Below, in pieces: positions 1-10,818 of a stretch of DNA of 64,000 bases. Both the position numbers and the translations under genes were made by a program. The stretch is from Rhizobium sp. 9140 (GTDB lineage Bacteria; Pseudomonadota; Alphaproteobacteria; Rhizobiales; Rhizobiaceae). Every line of letters begins with the position of its first letter. Position 1 is the first letter of the stretch. A model generated the notes under the pieces. It was not told the origin of the DNA. It was given only the letters and a program-made list of their open reading frames with translations, and did not search any database. The stretch is taken from positions 62,001-126,000 of the forward strand of contig NZ_FJUR01000006.1 in NCBI RefSeq assembly GCF_900067135.1, written 5' to 3'.

Positions 1-756
1 ATCGAACTTTCCCACATCTCAAAGAGCTTTGGCGACACCATTGTGCTCGATGAGGTCAGCCTTCAAGTGGCTGAAGGTCGGGTGACAGCGCTGGTCGGCC
101 CTTCCGGCGGTGGCAAGAGCACGCTGCTCCGTTGCATCAACCTCCTGGAGATCCCAAACTCCGGCACGATCCGTCTCGGCGATGCGACGGTGGAATTTAG
201 CCCCGGCGGCAGGCCCGGTTGGGAGGCAATCCAGAAAATCCGCCGCCAGACGGGCATGGTCTTCCAGAATTTCCAGCTGTTCCCGCACCGCACGGCACTG
301 GAGAACGTGATGGAGGGCTTGCTGACGGTGCTGAAATGGCCGCGCGAGAAGGCGACCAGCCATGCACGGGCACTGCTCGGAAAAGTCAATATGGAACACA
401 AGGCCAAAGCCTGGCCGGCGACGCTTTCGGGCGGCCAGCAGCAGCGCGTGGCGATCGCCCGCGCTCTCGCCATGTCTCCGCGCGTACTTCTCTGCGACGA
501 GCCGACCTCCGCTCTCGACCCAGAACTCGCGACCGAAGTGGTTGAGGTGCTGAGCAGACTTGCGGCTGAAGGGACGACCATGATCATTGCAACTCATGAT
601 CTGAGGCTTGCGTCGAGGGTGGCAAGCGATGTGGTCTTCCTTGAGGCCGGCAAAATCGTCGAACAGGGCCCTGGCGAACGCATCTTCAGCGCTGCAGAGC
701 AGGAGCGGACCCGCCGCTTCGTCTCCTCCATCAACACGGCGCAACAGACCCCGTAA
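1..756 (+). CDS. Polar amino-acid ABC transporter ATP-binding protein, 5' end outside window
   Basis: This is the cytoplasmic ATPase that powers an amino-acid importer of the GlnQ/HisP type. The frame is open from base 1, so the true start lies before the window; a GTG at 43 is internal, because the residues before it already match the usual beta strand of the fold. Visible motifs are Walker A (GPSGGGKST), the Q-loop (MVFQNFQLFPH), the signature (LSGGQQQRVAIARAL), Walker B (VLLCDEPTSALD) and the switch histidine (ATHDL). The carboxy end is complete. Its permease and binding-protein partners must lie to the left. The family is clear; the substrate is not determined. Confidence 0.93.
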   Translation: MELSHISKSFGDTIVLDEVSLQVAEGRVTALVGPSGGGKSTLLRCINLLEIPNSGTIRLGDATVEFSPGGRPGWEAIQKIRRQTGMVFQNFQLFPHRTALENVMEGLLTVLKWPREKATSHARALLGKVNMEHKAKAWPATLSGGQQQRVAIARALAMSPRVLLCDEPTSALDPELATEVVEVLSRLAAEGTTMIIATHDLRLASRVASDVVFLEAGKIVEQGPGERIFSAAEQERTRRFVSSINTAQQTP

Positions 757-822
757 ATTAGCGCACTCCCACCGCCTCTCGATCAATGCAACCGGCGGAG
801 CGCGCATACTCTGCTCCGGTGC

Positions 823-842
823 TGTCGCTTTGCAGTTAATCG
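823..842 (+). repeat. Tni-type transposon left end (end A), interrupted by ISL3
   Basis: The sequence TGTCGCTTTGCAGTTAATCG matches the left terminus of the complete TniABQ transposon at 16835 (TGTCGCTTTGCACTTAACC) except for small differences. It runs straight into the ISL3 terminal repeat at 843. The rest of this Tni element is not found to the right, so it is a stump. The last 8 bases (GTTAATCG) would be one copy of the ISL3 target duplication. Confidence 0.75.
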
Positions 843-1565
843 GGTTCTTCCTCACTTTGTGTGGTTCATTCGCCGTTAGCGAGGTTTTGGCTATGGGCGG
901 GCATGCGAACGAAATCGAAATGGTCGCCCGGTCCAGGGGTCAAAGTACTGGGTGTCGCGCTCACCGTTGATCACGGTTGGGTTGTTTCCGCAGCTGGATC
1001 CAAGATCGGAGTATGCCCCGATTGTGGATGTCGAAGCCGAAGTCGGCATGGCTGGTCCTGCCGCAGCCTCCAGGATCTGCCAGTCCAGGGCAAGCCCGTG
1101 ACAGTGAAGCTCCTGCTGAGCCGCTGGCGATGTGCACATGGGGAATGCGCACGACGAACGTTCACCGACCGTCTTCCGATGGTAGCTGATCCATACGCGC
1201 GTCGGACAAGAAGGGTCGGAGAGATTGTTGGCTTGCTCGGCCATAGCACTGGCGGCCGTCCTGGCGAGCGGTTGATGCAACGGCTCGGCATACCGGTCAG
1301 CGACGACACTATCCTGCGGCAACTGAAACGGGATGCTGCAGTTGCCCAACGCAATTCCAAGATACGGGTGGTCGGTATCGATGATTGGAGTTGGCGGCGC
1401 GCGACGAGCTATGGGACCATCATGGTCGACCTCGAGCGCCGCTCGGTTATTGACATACTGGATGACCGTAGCGTCGAGAATGCGGCCAAGTGGCTTCGGA
1501 GTCATCCTTCCATCGAGATTGTCAGCCGCGACCGCTGCGGCCTGTATGCGCAGGCCACCCGTGAA
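843..1565 (+). mobile_element. ISL3-family insertion sequence, copy 1, truncated by Tn3-like element
   Basis: The segment starts with the ISL3 terminal repeat GGTTCTTCCTCACTTTGTG and is nearly identical to the first part of the complete copy at 56252-57946 (opposite strand) and to the copy at 62631. It ends inside the transposase gene where the Tn3-like inverted repeat begins at 1566. The remaining ~970 bases of the IS are missing on the far side of the Tn3-like element, so a deletion accompanied or followed that insertion. Confidence 0.88.
903..1565 (+). pseudogene. ISL3-family transposase, N-terminal 221 residues only
   Basis: The fragment has the amino-terminal zinc-binding part of ISL3 transposases (CPDCGCRSRSRHGW followed by CAHGECARR) and the start of the DDE domain (VVGIDDWSWRR). 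The ATG at 903 opens MRTKSKW; a GTG within the terminal repeat at 861 is also in frame but is a less likely start. The frame continues past 1565 into the Tn3-like end only by chance. Without the rest of the catalytic domain it cannot be active. Confidence 0.88.
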
Positions 1566-4500
1566 GGGGCCAGAACAAGAGGAGTGCGAAATCGTACGCT
1601 AAGGACGAACGGAATGAGAACTTACGCGGCGTTCCTTAGCCTAGCCGGAAGGCGGAGCGATCGAAATCCGTTCGGCATCTGATGTTCGGCATCCCATGTG
1701 TAGATGCCGGTAAGGTTGATATGTTCCCAACTGAGCGGCGATATGTGTTTCAATAGAGTATCAGGAATGTCTCGCCCCGCTCGTTTCAGCTGTGTGACCG
1801 CGCGATCAAGATAAACCGTATTCCAGTGCACGATCGCACTGACGACGAGATTGAGCCCCGAGGCGCGGAAAGCTTGGCTCTCGAACGACCGGTCGCGGAT
1901 TTCGCCCCGCTCGTGGAAGAACACAGCGCGTTTCAGCTTATGGGCGGCCTCGCCCTTGTTTAGACCGGCTTGGCATCTCCGCCGTAGTGCCGGACTTGAG
2001 TACCATTCGATCATAAAGAGCGACCTTTCGATACGGCCGAGTTCGCGGAGCGCCCTCGCGAGATGGCTCTGCCTTGAAGACGCGGACAGTTTCTTGAGGA
2101 TCGTAGACGGCACCACGGACCGTGTCGTGATCGACGCCGCGAGATGGAGCAGGTCGTCCCAATGATCGAGGATCAGATTGGCATTAATCGGCGTCCCGAT
2201 ATGGTTCGACAGCGCCGGATATGCGCCGCTCTTTTCAAACGTATGGAACTTCCGGTCTTTGAGATTGCGTAGTCGCGGTGAGAACCGCTTTCCGATCAGG
2301 GCGAACAGCCCGAAGATATGATCGCTGGCTCCGCCTGTGTCGGTAAAGTGTTCTTGGATGTCGAGGACCGTGTCCTGATCGAAGAGCCCATCGAGCACAT
2401 AGGCCGCCTCGCTTTCGGTTGGACTGATGGGCAAAATACTGAAGTAGCCGTACTGATCTGACAGATGGCTATAGAATTTCGATCCTGGCACGCTGCCGTA
2501 ATGCAAGTTGATGTCACCGCGCTTTGCAGCACGATCGCTCGCACGGAAGAATTGGCCATCGGACGATGACGTTGTGCCATTACCCCAAAGGCGGGAATGC
2601 GGATGCTGGGTGTGGGACTCGGTGATGCACGCTTGCGCCGCGCGGTAAGTCTCCGATCGAGCATGGAATGCGCGCATCCAACCAATCTGATGAGCGCTGA
2701 TCCCTTGGATGCGCCCGCCATTCGCTTTGGGCCGAGGTTCGTAGCATCGGCCAGGACGCCCGCCAGCATAGCAGAGACATTTTTCGGGACGTCGCCGGTG
2801 CGAACATGCGTGAATGAATCTGCAAACCCGGTCCATTCATGCACCTCCCTTAGCAAGTCGGGAACCTCCACCAACGGATACATGTCGCTGACCTCGGCAT
2901 TCAGTTCCTCGGCGGCCGGGGGGACTTCGCTGGCGGTTGGCGTGACAATCAAGGTTCCTGCCTCGAGACGAACGCCCTCGAGCTTTCCGGATCGTGCTCT
3001 GTGGGCCAAACGCGTCAGGTTGAAGTCGAGCATCTGACGCGCTTCGGCAAGCCACTGCGCGCCGTCGCTCTGGACCCCCAAACCGAGACGATCTTCGTCC
3101 TTCATCTTGATGAATGTCGACCGCGGCATCAGATGCTCATCGATGGGCCGGAAAGATCGGCTGCCAGCGACCCAGATCTCCGCAGATCTAAGCCGGTCTC
3201 GTAAAGCAGCGAGCGTCGCGATTTCGTACAGACGGCGATCGGGTTTTCCTTGTTCGAAGATAAGCCGTCGATCAGTTTGGCTGAGGTGAGTGAGCGGCAC
3301 GCGATCCGGGAGTGTCCGCCGCATCTCGGCATAAAGCCGTTTCAGCAGCGCAACTGCCGCTAGAAGTGGATCGTGGCGACGCGCTGAGCGGAACGTGAAG
3401 GCTAGAAGGAACGCACCAGCATATTTGTGGACGGTCGCATATTGCTCGGCCGCTACGATCAGCGATGGCGCCTCGTTGTCGTCGACCATCGACTCAAGCT
3501 CAGGCTTCATCCGAAGCAACCGGTCCCAACCGACTTTTTGGTCGAGAACATCCAATGCGTTCCGACCATGGTCGTTGGCAGACTGCAGGGCGGTGATCGT
3601 ATCCAGAAACATGCGCAGCGCTTTGGCGGTGTTCGCTCTGCAGTCCATCTGCCGCTGCTTCTTCCGATTGTTGGCTTGCGAGAACAATTTACCCATCAGC
3701 TTGATGAACATCGTCACCGCATCGTCCGTGAGCTTCTGGCAAAGCTTGATGACTTGGGCCACGATCAGAGCGTGGCGACGGCTGGCGTTGAAGTCGTTGG
3801 CAAGCCAGGCCGGCGTTGCGTTGCCCTCCCGGATCATCTGGTCCCACCGTCCGGATGACACGCGCGCCTGCAGTTCCGGATCGATCTCCAGCCGCCGCAG
3901 AAAGGCTATCCGCTCGGTCAGCCCGACGAGGTTCGACGCGGCCGGCGCTTCTGGTGCCGAACGCAGCCAATGAAAGCGGGTCTGGCCGATCGACGGGTCA
4001 ACCTCTAACAGCCTATCCAGTGATTGAAGCCTATCGAGTGGGATGTCTTCAATCAGGGTTCTTTCTGCTCGCCGCCGGGCTATGGCACGGCCGGCAAGGC
4101 CGATGCGTTCGATCGTATCGATCGCCGGCAGAAGAGCGCCGCGTTCGCGAAGCGCGGCGACAATCGAACTGGCTATCGCAGCACCGTCGTCGGACATGGT
4201 CGCCGCTTGAACTGCTGCCAATAGCGCGACGCGGCGATCTTGCAGAGTCGCGCTTCTCGTATTCAGATAGACCATTAGCCGCGCCATATGATCCCGACGG
4301 GTTTCTTCACGACGTGCATAGAGGGCAAATTCGTCTGGAGCGGCGCCGATCTGATCAGCAACATACTTCAGCATGGCGCGAGGCGGAGTTTCTTCTGCTC
4401 CAAGCACTCGACCCGGGTATCGCATTAGACATAGCTGGATGGCGAAGCCGAGCCGATTGTGATTACGTCTCCGCAGTTCAATCTCCAGGCGATCCGCCAA

Positions 4501-4780
4501 TGACAACGAATAGTGTCGGATTAGGTTATCCTCGTCGACTGGTATGTCGACAAGCTTCCGGCGATCTTGATCTTTAAGAAGCTTGCGCTTTGCCATCGCC
4601 CGACTCCATTGATGAGCAATCTGCTCGAAGCGTTGTCGAGTCGGGCCGGACAGAGAAATCAAAATTGGCGCATGTCGGTGGCAATCCACAGAGATCGGAT
4701 GTTGCATATCGGATCTACGGCATCGTTCCGGTTTCGTTCGACCTTAGCGTACGATTTCGGACTGCTCTTGTTCCGACCCC
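1566..4780. mobile_element. Tn3-family element carrying only a transposase (IS1071-like layout)
   Basis: It is bounded by 39-base inverted repeats at 1566-1604 and 4742-4780 that differ at 4 positions; both begin GGGG and end ACGCTAAGG. Only tnpA lies inside: there is no resolvase and no cargo. The 5 bases outside each end (GTGAA and AAATA) differ, so the expected Tn3 target duplication is absent. The left end lies inside an ISL3 transposase gene, while the right end borders unrelated DNA. Confidence 0.88.
1622..4707 (-). pseudogene. tnpA: Tn3-family transposase TnpA, frameshifted
   Basis: Two overlapping frames together make a TnpA of about 1,000 residues: an upstream part from 4707 (start MQHPISVDC, or a nearby later ATG such as MAKRKLLKD) and a downstream part to 1622. 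The family sequence RMAGASKG on one side continues as ISAHQIGW on the other, which places the break at the C run at 2702-2704, where one base appears to be missing. The carboxy-terminal part carries the DDE region typical of Tn3 (SSSDGQFF, and [18 protein letters not shown] near the end). It may be inactive; a sequencing error in the homopolymer is the alternative. Confidence 0.85.
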
Positions 4781-4812
4781 AAATAATCTTGAGCAAGATT
4801 TGTTCACAAAAA

Positions 4813-5463
4813 TCAATTCCGACCGCGATGTCTGAAAATAGTTGCGATCTGGCGGCCTATATCTGAAGGATTCATGCGTCCTGGCCTATACCAATTTGAA
4901 ACATTGTTTAGTAGCGTCAGTAGAAGCAACCGATAGATGCCGCGATCATATTCGGCCTCTAGCGGAAGTTCTGCGATCAAGTCGCGAAATACGAGTTCGA
5001 ATCTGTCACGCTTGTCGACCAAGCGATCTCGGATTTCAGCCGGCGCAGAAATGAAATCATTCATTAGGGGCATCGTCAATGAGGCGGGATCCAGTTGAAT
5101 CTCCATCATGGTGATGCATGCCATCTCCAAGCGTTCCCATGGATCCGTTATCGGCTCGATCGCGGAGCGAACGCGATCTTCAGCAATCTGCAGGGCGATA
5201 TCGTGGATGCGGACGAACAGTGCCTCTTTCGACTTGATGTAATGGTATAGAGAGCCGCCAAGGAGTCCAACGCGTTCGCCGATATCACGAACTGAAGTCG
5301 CAGCGTAACCTCGCTCGGCAAACAGCGCTGCAGCGGCTTCCAGGATCTCACAGTGGCGGTCGGTTATGCCCGTATCCCGCAACGCCACAGCCAGTAAACC
5401 GCTGACGTCTTTCGTGCTTCTAGGACCGTTTCCTGCCGTCATCGCCTCACCGGTTTCATTCAT
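4813..5463 (-). CDS. TetR-family regulator beside the beta-oxidation genes
   Basis: This 216-residue protein has an amino-terminal helix-turn-helix (LFAERGYAATSVRDIGERVG followed by SLYHYIKSKEALF, about residues 47-82) and a variable ligand domain. It is transcribed away from the ETF-ubiquinone oxidoreductase gene, with 141 bases between the two starts. That layout is typical of a local repressor of fatty-acid degradation that releases DNA on binding an acyl-CoA; this role is inferred from position. The gene ends about 30 bases from the Tn3-like element but its stop looks natural. Confidence 0.88.
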   Translation of the reverse strand: MNETGEAMTAGNGPRSTKDVSGLLAVALRDTGITDRHCEILEAAAALFAERGYAATSVRDIGERVGLLGGSLYHYIKSKEALFVRIHDIALQIAEDRVRSAIEPITDPWERLEMACITMMEIQLDPASLTMPLMNDFISAPAEIRDRLVDKRDRFELVFRDLIAELPLEAEYDRGIYRLLLLTLLNNVSNWYRPGRMNPSDIGRQIATIFRHRGRN

Positions 5464-5604
5464 ATTTCCTTTGCTAATAGCGCAGAGCTGTCATTTTCCC
5501 AAACTCTGGCTTCGTTACGAGACGAAAAGCGTCCGCCAGATTCCTCTTGCCAATTGTAACAATCGTTTGATACCACATCTCTCGTTCAGCTGAAGGAGGT
5601 AAAG
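5464..5604. promoter_or_regulatory. Divergent promoter region between TetR and ETF-QO
   Basis: The interval must hold both promoters. A short inverted repeat, TTCGT-N6-ACGAA at 5511-5526, is a candidate regulator site, but its arms are only 5 bases. A strong ribosome-binding site (GGAGGT, 5595-5600) precedes the TTG start at 5605. No convincing -35/-10 pair was assigned. Confidence 0.4.
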
Positions 5605-7281
5605 TTGAGCGAAACAACCAGAGAGGCCATGGACTTCGACGTGGTGATCGTTGGCGCGGGACCGGCCGGTCTTGCCACCGCGATCCGCCTGAAGCAGCGC
5701 GCGGCCGAGGCAGGCGCGGAAATCTCCGTCGTCGTCGTGGAAAAGGGTTCGGAAGTCGGCGCGCATATCCTGTCGGGCGCGGTGATCGATCCTTCCGGCC
5801 TCGATGCGCTCCTGCCCGACTGGCGGGAAGATCCCGACCGACCGCTCACCACCGAAGTCACCGACGACCGCTTCCATGTGCTGACCGCCAGCCGTTCGCT
5901 GCGGCTTCCCAATGCGCTGATGCCGCCGCTGATGAACAATCACGACAACTTCATCGGCTCGCTCGGCAATGTCGCCCGCTATCTCGGGGCACAGGCCGAG
6001 GCGCTCGGCGTCGAGATCTATCCGGGCTTTGCGGCAACCGAAGTTCTCTATGACGACAACGGCGCGGTCACAGGCATCGCCACCGGCGACATGGGTATTG
6101 GCCGCGACGGCGAGCCGAAGGATGATTTCACCCCTGGCATGGAGCTTCGGGCGAAATACACCGTGTTTTCCGAGGGTGCTCGCGGCAGCCTGACCAAGCA
6201 GCTTCTCGCCCGCTTCAACCTGACCGAGGGACGCTCGGTGCAGAAATTCGGCATCGGCATCAAGGAACTCTGGCAGGTGAAGCCGGAGAAGTTCAGCAAG
6301 GGGCTGGTGCAGCATTCGTTCGGCTGGCCGCTCGACATGAAGACCGGCGGCGGCTCGTTCCTCTACCATTTCGACGATCATCTGGTGACCGTCGGCTTCG
6401 TGCTGCATCTCGATTACAAGAACCCGACGCTCTCACCCTTCGACGAATTCCAGCGTTTCAAGACGCATCCGCTGATCCGCGACACCTTCGAGGGGGGCAA
6501 GCGCATCGCCTATGGCGCCCGCGCGCTAACCGAAGGCGGCTACCAGTCGGTGCCTCAGCTTGCCTTTCCGGGCGGGGTGCTGGCCGGCTGCGCGGCTGGC
6601 TTCATGAACGTGCCGCGCATCAAGGGTTCGCACAACGCCATCCATTCCGGCATGCAGGCGGCGGATGCCGTGTTCGACGGGCTTGCGGGCGGTCGCGCCA
6701 ACGATACGCTCGAAGCCTATGAGGCCGGCTGGCGCAGCTCGGCCATCGGGCGGGACCTGAAACCGGTCCGCAACGTCAAGCCGCTGTGGTCGCGGTTCGG
6801 CACCGTGCTCGGCGTCGGCCTCGGCGGCATCGACATGTGGCTGCAGACGCTTTTCGGCGTCTCTCCCTTCGGCACGATCAAGCACAAAAAGGCCGATTTC
6901 CAGAGCCTGAAGCCGCTTTCGGAAGTCACGCCGATCCAGTATCCGAAGCCGGACGGGAAGCTTACCTTCGACAAGCCGTCCTCGGTCTTCCTGTCGAACA
7001 CCAATCATATCGAGGACCAGCCTGTTCATCTGAGGCTTGCCGATCCCGCCATCCCGGTCGAACGCAACCTGCCGCTCTATGGCGAACCGGCGCGGCTCTA
7101 CTGTCCCGCCGGGGTCTACGAGGTCGTCTATGACGACGAACAGGCGAAGACCGGCCCCCGTTTCGTGATCAACGCGCAGAACTGCGTGCACTGCAAGACC
7201 TGCGACATCAAGGATCCCTCGCAGAACATCACCTGGGTGCCCCCCGAAGGCGGCGGCGGCCCGAACTATCCCAACATGTGA
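5605..7281 (+). CDS. Electron transfer flavoprotein-ubiquinone oxidoreductase
   Basis: This membrane-associated enzyme takes electrons from ETF, which collects them from acyl-CoA dehydrogenases, and passes them to ubiquinone. The 558 residues match the family length. The FAD motif (VVIVGAGPAGLATAIRL) is near residue 13, and the 4Fe-4S cluster cysteines lie near the end (NCVHCKTCDIKDPSQN). The TTG start is chosen because GGAGGT lies 5 bases upstream; an in-frame ATG at 5629 is the alternative. It heads the beta-oxidation block, which fits its role as electron outlet. Confidence 0.95.
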   Translation: MSETTREAMDFDVVIVGAGPAGLATAIRLKQRAAEAGAEISVVVVEKGSEVGAHILSGAVIDPSGLDALLPDWREDPDRPLTTEVTDDRFHVLTASRSLRLPNALMPPLMNNHDNFIGSLGNVARYLGAQAEALGVEIYPGFAATEVLYDDNGAVTGIATGDMGIGRDGEPKDDFTPGMELRAKYTVFSEGARGSLTKQLLARFNLTEGRSVQKFGIGIKELWQVKPEKFSKGLVQHSFGWPLDMKTGGGSFLYHFDDHLVTVGFVLHLDYKNPTLSPFDEFQRFKTHPLIRDTFEGGKRIAYGARALTEGGYQSVPQLAFPGGVLAGCAAGFMNVPRIKGSHNAIHSGMQAADAVFDGLAGGRANDTLEAYEAGWRSSAIGRDLKPVRNVKPLWSRFGTVLGVGLGGIDMWLQTLFGVSPFGTIKHKKADFQSLKPLSEVTPIQYPKPDGKLTFDKPSSVFLSNTNHIEDQPVHLRLADPAIPVERNLPLYGEPARLYCPAGVYEVVYDDEQAKTGPRFVINAQNCVHCKTCDIKDPSQNITWVPPEGGGGPNYPNM

Positions 7282-7287
7282 CGCCCG

Positions 7288-7356
7288 TTCCATCCCTTTG
7301 TTTCTACGCATTATCCGACGCCAACCGCTTCGCAGCTTTGCCGGAAATGCTTCCAG
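7288..7356 (+). repeat. Intergenic repeat resembling the one at 12631-12692
   Basis: This stretch and 12631-12692 share the order ATCCCTTTGTTT, a TTCCGGACGC-like block, an AACCGCTTCGCA-like block and TTTGCTGGAAAT. Both sit just before the start of a beta-oxidation gene. The resemblance to Rhizobium intergenic mosaic elements (RIME) is inferred from memory of that class and was not verified. Confidence 0.5.
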
Positions 7357-7373
7357 ACAGGAAGAAGAAGACC

Positions 7374-8495
<1,122 letters not shown>

Positions 8496-8497
8496 TC

Positions 8498-10795
8498 ATG
8501 GCTACGATCAAAAAAGCCACCGTCATCGGCGCGGGCGTCATGGGTTCGGGCATCGCCGCCCATCTCGCCAATGCAGGGCTGGACGTGGTGCTGCTCGACA
8601 TGGAGAAGAAGTTTGCCGATGGCGGCGTCGCCCGCCAGCTCAAGGCCAACGGCTTCATGGACCCGGCATTCGCGAGCCGCATCGCCACCGGCTCGACCAA
8701 GGACGACCTGGCGCTGATCGCCGACGCCGACTGGATCGTCGAGGCTGTCGCGGAAAAGCTGGAGATAAAGCAGACGCTCTACCGCGCCATCGACGGTGTC
8801 AGGAAGAAGGGCTCCATCGTCTCTTCCAACACTTCGACCATTCCGCTGCATTCGCTGGTCGAGGGACTGCCGGAGGGTTTCGCCGCCGACTTCCTCATCA
8901 CCCATTTCTTCAATCCGCCGCGCATCATGCGGTTGCTGGAACTCGTCTCCGGCAAGGCGACCAAGCCCGAAGTGACCGCGACCATCCGTGATTTCGCGGA
9001 TCGCGGCCTCGGCAAGAGCGTGGTCGTCTGCAAGGACACGCCCGGCTTCATCGGCAACCGCATCGGCAATTACTGGATGGTGGTGGCGCAGAACGAGGCC
9101 ATAGAACTCGGCCTCGATGTCGAGGAAGCAGACGCCATCATCGGCAAGCCCTTCGGCATTCCCTCCACCGGCATCTTCGGCCTGCTGGATCTCGTCGGCA
9201 TCGACCTGATGCCGACCATCCTGCGCAGCCTGCAGAACGCGACGCCGGAAGGCGATGCGGTGAAGGACTACGACGCCGAACCGGCGCTGATCGCCCGCAT
9301 GATCGCGGAAAACCGTCTCGGCCGCAAAAGCGGTGCGGGCTTCGTGCGCCTTTCGCCCGACCGCAAGTCGCGCGACGTGACCGACCTGAAGACCGGCGAA
9401 TACCGGCCGCAGAAGGCGGTTTCCTCCGAAAGCCTCGATGCCTCGGGCGGCGATCCGCGCGCGCTGATGGAGCATGCCGGCCTCGGCGGCCGCTATGCTG
9501 CGATCGTCATGGAAAAGGCACTTGCCTATGCCGCGTCGCTGGTGCCGGACATCGCCGACACGCCGGACGCCGTGGACGAGGCCATGCGCACCGGCTACGG
9601 CTGGAAGCAGGGTCCGTTCGAGCTGATCGACCGGCTCGGCGCCGGCTGGCTGAAGGCCCGGCTCGAAGCGCGCGGCGTTGCCGTGCCCGCCTATCTCTCG
9701 CTCGCAGCAGAAAAGGGCGGCTTCTATTCGGTCGTCGACGGCAAGCGCGCCAACCTGCTGCCTGACGGCACGGTCGAACCGATTGCCAGGGGTGACGGCG
9801 TGCTGCTTCTTTCCGACCTCAAGCTCGCCGGCAAGCCGGTCGAGGACTGGGGCGCGGCAAGCCTGTGGGATCTTGGCGACGGCGTCGCCTGCCTCGAATT
9901 CCGAACCAAGATGAACACCTACAATCCCGCCTTGCTCGACGCCATCAACAAGGCTGTCGAACGCACGGCGAAGGATTTCAAGGCACTGGTGATCGGCAGC
10001 GATGCCGCCGTGTTCAGCGCGGGCGCCGACCTGCGCGTCTTCCTCGATACGGTGGAAAAGGGCGGTCGCGAGGCGCTGGGCGCCTTCATCGACCATGGCC
10101 ATCGCACCTTCAAGGCGGTGAAATACGCCCCCTTCCCGGTGGTCGGTGCCGCAGCCGGGCTGGCGCTCGGCGGCGGCTGCGAGATCCTTCTGCATTGCGA
10201 CGCGATCCAGGCCCATGCGGAGCTTTCCATCGGCCTCGTCGAAACCCGCATCGGCGTCGTGCCGGGCTGGGGCGGCTGCAAGGAAATGATGCTGCGCTTC
10301 TCGGCATCGACCGCCGCGCTGCGCGGGCCGGTCGCGCCTGCGATTGCCGCCTTCAACCTGATCGCACCCGCCAGGGTTTCGGCCAGCGCCTTCGACGCCC
10401 GTAGCCTCGGCTATCTCAAGGCCACCGACGGCATCACCATGAACCGCAGCCGGCTGATCGCCGACGCCAAGGCAAAGGCGCTTTCGCTGGCGGAAGGCTA
10501 TGTCGCGCCGGAACCGCCTGTCATCGCCATGGCCGGGCCGTCAGGGGCTTCCGCGATCCACAACATCATCGAAGGCGAAGCGCTCGCCGGTCGGGCCACC
10601 GCGCATGACAGGGTGGTCGGGCGCGCGCTTGCCAATGTTCTGACCGGCGGTCCCTCCGCCGATCCGCTGAAACCGCTCTCGGAAGACGATGTGATCGCGC
10701 TGGAACGCGAGGCCTTTGTCGACCTGCTCGCAACACCTGCAACCGTGGACCGCGTCAAGCACATGCTGGCGACCGGCAAGCCGCTGCGCAACTGA
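8498..10795 (+). CDS. Bifunctional 3-hydroxyacyl-CoA dehydrogenase / enoyl-CoA hydratase (FadN type)
   Basis: The protein (765 residues) carries out hydration of enoyl-CoA and NAD-dependent oxidation of 3-hydroxyacyl-CoA. Domain order is dehydrogenase first (Rossmann motif GAGVMGSGIAAHLANAG at about residue 9) and enoyl-CoA hydratase/isomerase last (around residues 470-650, with ALGGGCEILLHCD and GLVETRIGVVPGWGG). That is the order of Bacillus FadN rather than of E. coli FadB. The ATG at 8498 is chosen over the earlier in-frame start at 8447, which lies inside the thiolase gene. It works with the neighbouring thiolase as one beta-oxidation unit. Confidence 0.94.
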   Translation: MATIKKATVIGAGVMGSGIAAHLANAGLDVVLLDMEKKFADGGVARQLKANGFMDPAFASRIATGSTKDDLALIADADWIVEAVAEKLEIKQTLYRAIDGVRKKGSIVSSNTSTIPLHSLVEGLPEGFAADFLITHFFNPPRIMRLLELVSGKATKPEVTATIRDFADRGLGKSVVVCKDTPGFIGNRIGNYWMVVAQNEAIELGLDVEEADAIIGKPFGIPSTGIFGLLDLVGIDLMPTILRSLQNATPEGDAVKDYDAEPALIARMIAENRLGRKSGAGFVRLSPDRKSRDVTDLKTGEYRPQKAVSSESLDASGGDPRALMEHAGLGGRYAAIVMEKALAYAASLVPDIADTPDAVDEAMRTGYGWKQGPFELIDRLGAGWLKARLEARGVAVPAYLSLAAEKGGFYSVVDGKRANLLPDGTVEPIARGDGVLLLSDLKLAGKPVEDWGAASLWDLGDGVACLEFRTKMNTYNPALLDAINKAVERTAKDFKALVIGSDAAVFSAGADLRVFLDTVEKGGREALGAFIDHGHRTFKAVKYAPFPVVGAAAGLALGGGCEILLHCDAIQAHAELSIGLVETRIGVVPGWGGCKEMMLRFSASTAALRGPVAPAIAAFNLIAPARVSASAFDARSLGYLKATDGITMNRSRLIADAKAKALSLAEGYVAPEPPVIAMAGPSGASAIHNIIEGEALAGRATAHDRVVGRALANVLTGGPSADPLKPLSEDDVIALEREAFVDLLATPATVDRVKHMLATGKPLRN

Positions 10796-10818
10796 ACAAG
10801 AAGAGGCAAGGAACTCCC

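Noticed and set aside
861..1682. A 273-residue protein joining ISL3 transposase to Tn3-like end sequence
   Set aside because: The frame crosses the ISL3/Tn3 join at 1566 by chance; only 903-1565 is real ISL3 coding sequence.
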